Below, piece after piece: positions 1 through 5,676 of a DNA stretch of 10,147 nt. The DNA lies in assembly GCA_948766235.1 (NCBI GenBank), contig CAQCFX010000052.1, positions 1 to 10,147 of the forward strand. The letters run 5' to 3'. Made by a program: the position numbers and the translations under genes. Positions within the stretch are counted from its first letter, which is position 1. Every line of letters begins with the position of its first letter. The notes beneath the pieces are model-generated. The model was not told the origin of the DNA, did not search any database, and saw only the letters and a program-made list of their open reading frames with translations. Origin of the DNA: an uncultured Oscillospiraceae bacterium. GTDB taxonomy: Bacteria; Bacillota; Clostridia; Oscillospirales; Oscillospiraceae.

Positions 1-527
<527 letters not shown>

Positions 528-537
528 AAAACCCTGA

Positions 538-573
538 CGGGAAACAGCGGGGCATCACGCCCCGCGTTTCCCG
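538..573 (+). promoter_or_regulatory. Intergenic hairpin between dnaK and dnaJ
   Basis: Positions 538-545 (CGGGAAAC) pair with 566-573 (GTTTCCCG), and 547-553 (GCGGGGC) pair with 559-565 (GCCCCGC). This makes a 15-bp stem with one bulged A (546) and the loop ATCAC. No T-run follows; the dnaJ ribosome binding site starts four bases later. It is therefore unlikely to be a simple terminator. It could be an RNA processing or stability element, or a partial attenuator that sets the DnaK:DnaJ ratio. The structure is seen directly; its role is inference. Confidence 0.7.
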
Positions 574-592
574 CGTAAAGAGGTGATTCAGT

Positions 593-1744
593 TTGGCAGA
601 TCAAAAACGAGATTATTACGAAGTCCTGGGCGTGGCCAAAACCGCCTCTGACGACGAGCTGAAAAAGGCCTACCGCAAGCTGGCCAAGCAGTACCATCCG
701 GATGTGAACCCCGGCAACGCCGAGGCGGAAGCCAAGTTCAAAGAGGTCAATGAGGCCTACGAGGTGCTGTCCGACAAGGACAAGCGGGCCAAGTACGACC
801 AGTTCGGCCATGCGGGGGTGGACCCCAGCTTTGGCGCCGGCGGCTTTGGCGGCGGCTTCGACATGGGCGATATCGACCTGGGGGACATTTTCGGCTCCTT
901 CTTCGGCGGGGGCTTCGGCGGCTTTGGCGGACAGCGCCAAGCCGACCCCAACGCCCCCAAGCGGGGGGCCTCTCTCCGGGCCAGCATCACCATCTCCTTT
1001 GCCGAGGCCATGAGCGGCTGCGAAAAGGAGCTGAGCCTGCCCCGGATGGAGACCTGTGACGACTGCCACGGCACCGGCTGCGCCCCCGGCACCACCGCCG
1101 AGGTGTGTCCCGACTGCCGGGGCTCCGGGCAGGTGCGCATACAGCGGGGCGGCGGCAGCTTTGCCTTCACCAGCACCGCGCCCTGCTCCAAATGCCGGGG
1201 CACGGGCAAGCTCATCCACCAGCCCTGCTCCAGCTGCCGGGGCGCCGGCCAGGTCCGCCGCCAAAAGAGAATCAAGGTCCGGGTCCCCGCCGGCATTTAC
1301 GATGGGCAGACCATCTCCATGCGGGGCCAGGGCAGCGCCGGTCCCAACGGCGGGCCCGCCGGGGACCTGCTGGTCAATGTGGCCGTCCTCCCCGACTCCC
1401 GGTTTGAGCGGGACGGCAACGACCTGTACACCCAGCGCCAGGTGAGCTTTACCCAGGCCGCCCTGGGGGCGGAGCTGGAGATTGAGACCATCGACGGCAA
1501 GGTGAAGTACGATTTGCCCGCCGGAACCCAGCCGGGCACCGTATTCCGCCTGCGGGGCAAGGGCGCCCCCAGCGTCAACGGCCGGGGCCGGGGCGACCAG
1601 TACGTCACCGTCCAGGTGCAGGTGCCCACCAACCTGACCGGGCAGCAGAAGGACGCCCTGCTGGCCTACGCCGAGACCATGGGTGAGGGCACGCCCGCTC
1701 CCGCCACGCCGGTGAAGGACTTTTTCAAGAAAAAGAAGAAATAA
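593..1744 (+). CDS. dnaJ: Chaperone protein DnaJ (type I Hsp40)
   Basis: DnaJ is the cytosolic co-chaperone that delivers clients to DnaK and stimulates its ATPase. The 383-residue protein has the full type I layout: a J-domain at about residues 5-70 with the HPD triad at 35-37, a Gly/Phe-rich linker at about 72-114, and a zinc-binding domain with four CxxCxGxG repeats at 155-162, 172-179, 198-205 and 212-219. The C-terminal substrate-binding domains follow, and the protein ends in a run of lysines. The start is TTG at 593, chosen because AAAGAGGTGA (577-586) sits six bases upstream and the protein then begins MADQKRDYYEVLG, the usual DnaJ N-terminus. It lies directly after dnaK, so joint transcription is likely, with the hairpin at 538-573 between them. 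Length and all key residues are normal. Confidence 0.98.
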   Translation: MADQKRDYYEVLGVAKTASDDELKKAYRKLAKQYHPDVNPGNAEAEAKFKEVNEAYEVLSDKDKRAKYDQFGHAGVDPSFGAGGFGGGFDMGDIDLGDIFGSFFGGGFGGFGGQRQADPNAPKRGASLRASITISFAEAMSGCEKELSLPRMETCDDCHGTGCAPGTTAEVCPDCRGSGQVRIQRGGGSFAFTSTAPCSKCRGTGKLIHQPCSSCRGAGQVRRQKRIKVRVPAGIYDGQTISMRGQGSAGPNGGPAGDLLVNVAVLPDSRFERDGNDLYTQRQVSFTQAALGAELEIETIDGKVKYDLPAGTQPGTVFRLRGKGAPSVNGRGRGDQYVTVQVQVPTNLTGQQKDALLAYAETMGEGTPAPATPVKDFFKKKKK

Positions 1745-1784
1745 AAAAGAGGACGAAAGCGGCTTGCTTTCGTCCTCTTTTTTT
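1743..1784. terminator. Bidirectional intrinsic terminator after dnaJ
   Basis: The arm 1749-1760 (GAGGACGAAAGC) pairs perfectly with 1766-1777 around the loop GGCTT, and the stem continues as A-T pairs into an A-run (1743-1748) and a T-run (1778-1784). T-tracts are thus present 3' of the hairpin on both strands. It can end dnaK-dnaJ transcription on the plus strand and the convergent gene at 1790-2197 on the minus strand. Confidence 0.93.
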
Positions 1785-1789
1785 GCGCG

Positions 1790-2197
1790 TCAACAGTCAA
1801 CGGTGATATTGTCCGTGCCGTGGGCCTCGAACTCGTCGATATAGGCGTCGATGCGCTGGGCCAGCTCGTCGTAATTGCTCTCGTCGATGGGCACGTCGTC
1901 CATGTCCCGGCGGGCCAGGTCTTCCGCCAGTATTTCAAAAAATACGTTGTTCTCATACTCCATGATGGCCTCATGAATACCGCCCTCGGCAAAGGCACGG
2001 GAGGGAATCACCTCTCCCCGGTAGGTCTCGGCCAGGGTGGTCATACCTTCCTGCGCCGCCCTGGCAAACAGCAGGCTCTCCACCTCGTCGTAATCCTTAA
2101 AGCGGTCCTCTCCCCGGGTGGAATTGAGAATCCAGTTCCCGATGTAGACTAAATCCAGCAGCCGCCGCAGCTGCTTGCGAGTCAACTCCACTTCCAT
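1790..2197 (-). CDS. Conserved-looking protein of unknown function
   Basis: I do not recognise a named family. The product is 135 residues, acidic and probably mostly helical, with no signal peptide, membrane segment, Cys cluster or nucleotide-binding motif that I can see. It starts MEVELTRKQLRRLLDLVYIG and has a very acidic second half (residues about 99-130) ending in NITVDC. The coding case is good: AAGGAGGG (2211-2204 on the minus strand) lies six bases before the ATG, a sigma-A-like promoter is found just upstream (2235-2262), and the gene ends exactly at the bidirectional terminator it shares with dnaJ. It is transcribed alone. A small cytosolic regulatory or adaptor role is possible, but nothing in the sequence shows one. 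Confidence 0.85.
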   Translation of the reverse strand: MEVELTRKQLRRLLDLVYIGNWILNSTRGEDRFKDYDEVESLLFARAAQEGMTTLAETYRGEVIPSRAFAEGGIHEAIMEYENNVFFEILAEDLARRDMDDVPIDESNYDELAQRIDAYIDEFEAHGTDNITVDC

Positions 2198-2234
2198 GCT
2201 CAGCCCTCCTTCGGCTCTCCTGACTCCCTCCTAT

Positions 2235-2262
2235 TTTATACGCCTTCCCCCCCTGTTGTCAA
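2235..2262 (-). promoter_or_regulatory. Sigma-A promoter for the 135-residue protein
   Basis: On the minus strand TTGACA (2262-2257) is a perfect -35 box. It is followed after 16 bases by TATAAA (2240-2235), or after 18 by TAAAAT. The start codon of the downstream gene is about 40 bases further on, with a clear ribosome binding site between them. Confidence 0.7.
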
Positions 2263-2330
2263 TGGTCATACTTGGGTCATGCCCCGCATATAGTGAACAA
2301 GCTGACATATGACGACGGAGCGTGATACCA

Positions 2331-2948
2331 ATGGATGAATTCAGAGGAGAAAACAAAATCGTACTGCGGGGGCAGGCGGCGGGCCAGCCCGTCCCCTCCC
2401 ACCAAAACCACGGGGTAAGCTACTACCTGGTCCCCCTGCGGGTGCCCCGGCTGTCCGGAGTGGACGACGTACTGAACCTGGTAACCTCCGACCCGGACCC
2501 GGCGCTGTGGGCGCCGGACCAGTGGCTGGACGTGCAGGGCGAGGTGCGCTCTTATAACAACCGGTCCGGCCAGGGCAGCAAGCTGGTGATTACCGTGCTG
2601 GTACGCTCCGCCTGTCCCTGCGCGGAGCAGGCGGGGGAAAACCGCCTGGTGCTGGGCGGGGCGCTGTGCCGGGCCCCGGTGAAGCGCCGCACCCCTCTGG
2701 GGCGGGAAATCTGCGATTTGCTGCTGGCCGTCAACCGGCCCTACGGCCGGGCGGACTACCTCCCCTGCATCGCCTGGGGCTCGCTGGCCGTCCACTGCGG
2801 CGGCCTGGAGGTGGGGGACACGCTGCGCCTGGAGGGCCGGCTTCAAAGCCGGCAGTACCACAAGCTTATCGATGGAGAACAGGTAGAGCGCACGGCCTAC
2901 GAAATTTCCATCATGAACCTGCTTGATAGCGCGGACAATCAGTCATAG
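2331..2948 (+). CDS. SSB-like protein with two OB folds
   Basis: The 205-residue product contains a clear single-stranded-DNA-binding OB fold at about residues 104-197. It shows the family pattern: NRLVLGGALCRAPVKRRTPLGREICDL split into strands, then LLAVNRPYGRADYLPCIAWG and GRLQSRQY. A second, divergent OB-like domain occupies about residues 8-92 (NKIVLRG, then WLDVQGEVRSYNN). From memory, clostridia carry such tandem proteins beside the normal SSB. It lacks the Gly-rich linker and acidic DDxIPF-type tip of housekeeping SSB, so it probably does not recruit repair partners in the same way. I chose ATG 2331 because GGAG (2317-2320) is ten bases upstream; the GTG at 2322 lies too close to it. 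The 3' end overlaps the convergent glycosylase gene by 10 bp. A role on ssDNA or RNA in the cytosol is inference from the fold. Confidence 0.85.
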   Translation: MDEFRGENKIVLRGQAAGQPVPSHQNHGVSYYLVPLRVPRLSGVDDVLNLVTSDPDPALWAPDQWLDVQGEVRSYNNRSGQGSKLVITVLVRSACPCAEQAGENRLVLGGALCRAPVKRRTPLGREICDLLLAVNRPYGRADYLPCIAWGSLAVHCGGLEVGDTLRLEGRLQSRQYHKLIDGEQVERTAYEISIMNLLDSADNQS

Positions 2949-3511
2949 ACCTCCGGGCACACCTGCCGAATTTTCGCCCGGATGGCCCGCAAATCGGCGA
3001 AGGTATCCGGCTTCTTCGTTGGGTCCCGCAGCAAAAAGGCGGGGTGGTAGATAGCGGTGTAAAACACGCCGTCCTTCTCCTGCCACTGGCCGTGCTCCTT
3101 GGTGATGCGGTAGTTGGGCTTGATGAGCCTCAGCGCCGCGATACGGCCCAGGCACACCACAATCTTTGGCTTCAGCAGCTCCATTTGCTCCCACAGATAG
3201 CCGATGCAGGCGTCCTGCTCCGTGTTCAGCGGGTCCCGGTTCTGGGGCGGACGGCATTTGACGATGTTGGTGATGTAAAAATTTTTCTCCCGGCTCAAGC
3301 CGATGAGGGACAGCATCTCGTCCAGCAGCTGCCCGCCCCGGCCCACAAAGGGCTCGCCCTGCAAATCCTCGTTCTCCCCGGGGCCCTCCCCGATGAACAT
3401 GACGCGGGCGCTTTTCGGCCCCTTGCCGAACACCACGTTGGTTCGGGTGTCCGCCAGGGCGCACTGCCGGCAGTCCAGGCACCGGCGCTCTAATTCTACC
3501 CAGCTTGGCAT
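2939..3511 (-). CDS. Uracil-DNA glycosylase, family 4 (Fe-S)
   Basis: The enzyme removes uracil from DNA, the first step of base excision repair of deaminated cytosine. The 190-residue product has the family 4 pattern: N-terminal CxxCxxC (C11, C14, C17) and later C86 and C102, where C14, C17, C86 and C102 have the spacing expected for the [4Fe-4S] cluster. The active-site motif GEGPGENED is at 41-49, followed by EPFVGRGGQLLDEML at 53-67, TNIVKCRPPQNRDP at 81-94, and the motif HPA at 156-158 near the C-terminus. This separates it from family 1 Ung, which has no cluster. The start at 3511 follows GGGAGG (3526-3521) by nine bases. It is transcribed divergently from the T-box operon and convergently with the SSB-like gene, whose end it overlaps. 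Length is normal for the family. Confidence 0.95.
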   Translation of the reverse strand: MPSWVELERRCLDCRQCALADTRTNVVFGKGPKSARVMFIGEGPGENEDLQGEPFVGRGGQLLDEMLSLIGLSREKNFYITNIVKCRPPQNRDPLNTEQDACIGYLWEQMELLKPKIVVCLGRIAALRLIKPNYRITKEHGQWQEKDGVFYTAIYHPAFLLRDPTKKPDTFADLRAIRAKIRQVCPEVYD

Positions 3512-3545
3512 GGGCTCATCCCTCCCATTCTTCGTTTATTTGGAG

Positions 3546-3554
3546 ATTATATCA
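3546..3554 (-). promoter_or_regulatory. Extended -10 promoter for the glycosylase
   Basis: The minus strand reads TGATATAAT (3554-3546), an extended -10 box (TGnTATAAT). No good -35 hexamer is seen 16-18 bases upstream, which is common for extended -10 promoters. The start codon lies about 35 bases downstream. Confidence 0.55.
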
Positions 3555-3597
3555 TAAATCCTCCCGCCGCGCTACGGTAAGTTTGGACAATCCTCAG

Positions 3598-3626
3598 TTG
3601 ACAGCCCGCAAAAATGCGTGTACAAT
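3598..3626 (+). promoter_or_regulatory. Sigma-A promoter of the aspS-gatCAB operon
   Basis: TTGACA (3598-3603), a 17-base spacer and TACAAT (3621-3626) give a near-consensus vegetative promoter. It places the transcription start at about 3633, just before the first T-box stem. It is back-to-back with the glycosylase promoter about 45 bases to the left. Confidence 0.87.
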
Positions 3627-3632
3627 TCTTTT

Positions 3633-3916
3633 CAACAATGCGATAGCAAAAAGGCATCGACGAAGACCGCCCCTCACGGCGTCCGACAGAGAACGCGGGC
3701 CACCGACTGAAAGCCCGCCCCGGAAAGACGAGATGGCGCAACACTTCCGAGCCGGCGGCTTGAACCCCCCAGCGGGCGTAGGGCCGTCCGTCCTCCCCAC
3801 GTTACAGGGGCTCGAAAGAGGTCCCTTGCTGGAGGGACAACGCGGGTGGTACCGCGGATTCAATGTGTTGATTCCGTCCCGGACTGTACGTTTGTACAGT
3901 CCGGGATTTATTTTAT
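3633..3916 (+). promoter_or_regulatory. T-box riboswitch leader (tRNA-sensing)
   Basis: This leader controls the operon by reading the charging state of a tRNA. Stem I: TCCG (3682-3685) pairs with CGGA (3721-3724), CATC (3655-3658) with GATG (3732-3735), and the distal hairpin GCGGGC (3695-3700) with GCCCGC (3713-3718), capped by a CACCGACTGAAA loop; an AGAGA segment precedes it. The specifier side of the internal loop contains GAC (3727-3729), which suggests tRNA-Asp. Stem II: CGAGCC (3748-3753) with GGCTCG (3809-3814). Stem III: GTCCC (3821-3825) with GGGAC (3834-3838). The conserved T-box GGGTGGTACCGCG is at 3844-3856, and its TGGT (3847-3850) would pair with the tRNA NCCA end; U fits the G discriminator of tRNA-Asp or tRNA-Asn by wobble. 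Antiterminator: 3843-3846 with 3878-3881 and GCGG (3854-3857) with CCGT (3874-3877), excluding the terminator. Confidence 0.95.
3878..3916 (+). terminator. T-box regulatory terminator
   Basis: CCCGGACTGTAC (3878-3889) pairs perfectly with GTACAGTCCGGG (3894-3905) around the loop GTTT, followed by a T-rich run (3907-3916). Its 5' arm shares bases 3878-3881 with the antiterminator, so the two structures exclude each other. An uncharged cognate tRNA should favour read-through. Confidence 0.93.
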
Positions 3917-3933
3917 TTAGGGAGTGAATGGTT

Positions 3934-5253
3934 ATGAAGTTCGTCACCGGCACAAGCTCAAAAGCGACCACTTGGCAAGACCTCGCGGGGGGCGGGCGGA
4001 ATAACCGGCCCGTCACCGTCCACGGCGCGGTCCACCTGCTGCGGGACATGGGCGGCCTCGTCTTTCTCACGCTGCGCATGGCCCGGGGAAGCGTCCAATG
4101 CGTTTGTCCCCCCTCCACCCTGCCCCCGGATTTGTGCCCGGAGTGCTGCGTGGAACTGTCCGGCACAGTCCGAAAGGAACCCCGGGCTCCCGGCGGGTTT
4201 GAGATTGCGGCGGAGCGCATTCACGTGCTCTCCCGGCCCGCCGCGCCCATGCCCGTGTCTGTGAGCAGAGGAAAACTGGCATTGAACCTGGACACGGAAT
4301 TGGCTCTGCGGCCCGCCGTCCTGCGCCATCCGAAGCAGCGGGCAGTGTTCAAAATCCAGGAGGGGCTGGTGCGGGCTTTCCGGGATTACCTCACCGGGGA
4401 GGGCTTCACCGAGGTGCACACCCCCAAAACTGTCCACGCGGGCGCGGAGGGCGGCTCCAACATCTTCAAGCTGGACTACTTCGGCAAAAAGGCCTATCTG
4501 GCCCAGTCGCCTCAATTTTACAAGCAGACCATGGCGGGGGTCTATGAACGGGTGTTCGAGGTAGGCCCTGTGTTCCGGGCGGAGAAGCACGCTACCCCCC
4601 GGCACCTCAACGAATACACCGGGCTGGATTTTGAAATGGGGTATATCCGCTCATTTTATGATATCATGGAGATGGAGACGGGCTGCCTGCGCCGCGCCAT
4701 GGAACTGCTGGCAAAAGAGTATGCCGGGGAGCTGGAACTGCTGGGCGTAGAGCTGCCCCGCGCGGACAACATCCCCTGCCTGCGCTTTGACGACGCCAAG
4801 CGCCTGGCGGCAGAAAGGTACGGGTACAAAATCCGCGATCCCTACGACCTGGAGCCGGAGGAGGAAGCCCACATCGGGCGCTACGCCAAAGAGGAGTACA
4901 GCAGCGAGTTTGTGTTTGTCACCCACTATCCATCCAAAAAGCGACCCTTTTACGCCATGAACGACCCGGACGATCCCAAATACACCCTGTCCTTCGACCT
5001 GCTGCTGCGGGGGATGGAGGTGACCACCGGAGGGCAGCGCATTCACGATTACGCGGCCCAGGTGACCAAAATGGAGGAGCGCGGCATGGACCCGTCGAAC
5101 TTTGAGAGTTACCTGATGATTCACAGGCACGGAATGCCGCCCCACGGCGGGCTGGGCATCGGCCTGGAGCGGCTGACCATGCAGCTGTGCGGTCTGGACA
5201 ACATTCGCCGCGCCAGCCTGTTTCCCAGAGACCGAAGCAGATTAGAGCCATAA
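3934..5253 (+). CDS. aspS: Aspartyl-tRNA synthetase, non-discriminating archaeal type
   Basis: This class II synthetase charges Asp onto tRNA-Asp and, in the non-discriminating form, onto tRNA-Asn. At 439 residues it has the short archaeal/eukaryotic-like layout, without the GAD insertion that makes bacterial AspRS about 590 residues. An N-terminal OB-fold anticodon domain (about 14-100) precedes the catalytic core: motif 2 begins FRAEKHATPRHLNEY at 214, motif 3 is GLGIGLER at 406-413, and the end is LFPRDRSRLEP. In the OB fold, His34 (GAVHLLRD) aligns with Trp26 and Pro86 (RAPGGFEI) with Lys85 of the discriminating Thermococcus enzyme; His and Pro at these places mark non-discriminating enzymes. 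ATG 3934 is preferred because GGAG (3921-3924) is nine bases upstream; ATG 3928 would leave only three. T-box control and the downstream gatCAB fit the role. AsnRS was considered, but linkage with gatCAB favours ND-AspRS. Confidence 0.93.
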   Translation: MKFVTGTSSKATTWQDLAGGGRNNRPVTVHGAVHLLRDMGGLVFLTLRMARGSVQCVCPPSTLPPDLCPECCVELSGTVRKEPRAPGGFEIAAERIHVLSRPAAPMPVSVSRGKLALNLDTELALRPAVLRHPKQRAVFKIQEGLVRAFRDYLTGEGFTEVHTPKTVHAGAEGGSNIFKLDYFGKKAYLAQSPQFYKQTMAGVYERVFEVGPVFRAEKHATPRHLNEYTGLDFEMGYIRSFYDIMEMETGCLRRAMELLAKEYAGELELLGVELPRADNIPCLRFDDAKRLAAERYGYKIRDPYDLEPEEEAHIGRYAKEEYSSEFVFVTHYPSKKRPFYAMNDPDDPKYTLSFDLLLRGMEVTTGGQRIHDYAAQVTKMEERGMDPSNFESYLMIHRHGMPPHGGLGIGLERLTMQLCGLDNIRRASLFPRDRSRLEP

Positions 5254-5297
5254 CCTACTTTTTCTTGAAAGAAAAAGTAGGCAAAAAGAACTTTTTG
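5254..5297. repeat. Double palindromic intergenic element
   Basis: CCTACTTTTTC (5254-5264) pairs perfectly with GAAAAAGTAGG (5271-5281) around TTGAAA, and directly after it CAAAAAG (5282-5288) pairs with CTTTTTG (5291-5297). It starts at the base after the synthetase stop codon. I remember very similar palindromes scattered in Oscillospiraceae genomes, so it may be a dispersed REP-like element; that is memory, not a search. The rest of the 122-bp gap up to gatC holds no gene that I can see. Confidence 0.6.
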
Positions 5298-5375
5298 ACC
5301 GTTACCACCGTATGCGATTATTCCTTGTACCGCGTCGGCAACAAACGTTGAAATATCTGAAAAAGGGTGATTTTT

Positions 5376-5663
5376 ATGAATATCGACACAGTCATGGTGG
5401 ATTATATCTCCCAGCTGTCCCGTCTGGAGCTGGAAGCGGAGGAAAAGCAGGACATGGCCGCCCAGCTGGGGCAGGTCATCGCCTATATGGACGTGCTCAA
5501 CAAGTTGGACACAGACGGCGTGGAGCCGATGAGCCACGTGTTCCCAGTGAAAAACGTACTGCGGGAGGACGAGGTGCTCCCCTCCCAGGACCGGGCCGAG
5601 CTGCTTTCCGGCTCCCCCGTCCCGGATGAGGAAGCGTTTTTGACCCCCAAGGCGGTGGAATAA
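5376..5663 (+). CDS. gatC: Asp-tRNA(Asn)/Glu-tRNA(Gln) amidotransferase subunit C
   Basis: GatC is the small subunit that wraps around and stabilises GatA and holds it to GatB in the amidotransferase. The 95-residue product has the family features: an N-terminal helix with YISQLSRLELEAEEKQ (residues 10-25), the central GQVIAYMDVLNKLDTDGVEP segment (32-51), and the MSHVFPVKNVLREDEV segment (52-67). These are followed by a C-terminal stretch, PDEEAFLTPKAVE, of the sort that ends GatC. Length is normal. ATG 5376 is chosen because AAAGGG (5362-5367) sits eight bases upstream; the GTG at 5367 lies within that site. gatA follows 13 bases after its stop, so translation of the two is probably linked. 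It is separated from aspS by 122 bp containing a palindromic element. Confidence 0.95.
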   Translation: MNIDTVMVDYISQLSRLELEAEEKQDMAAQLGQVIAYMDVLNKLDTDGVEPMSHVFPVKNVLREDEVLPSQDRAELLSGSPVPDEEAFLTPKAVE

Positions 5664-5676
5664 GGAGGGCGTGGAC

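Noticed and set aside
2289..2294. TATAGT as a -10 box for the SSB-like gene
   Set aside because: No acceptable -35 box lies 16-18 bases upstream (TCATAC at the 17-base position), so I could not support a promoter call.
3594..4220. Open frame of 208 codons on the minus strand over the T-box leader
   Set aside because: It runs antisense to a clearly structured riboswitch and the start of aspS, has no family pattern, and its composition is that of a shadow frame.
5282..5297. CAAAAAG/CTTTTTG as a terminator between aspS and gatC
   Set aside because: The stem is only A-T pairs closed by G-C, with a two-base loop, and the T-run is the stem itself. It would also cut off gatCAB from the T-box promoter.
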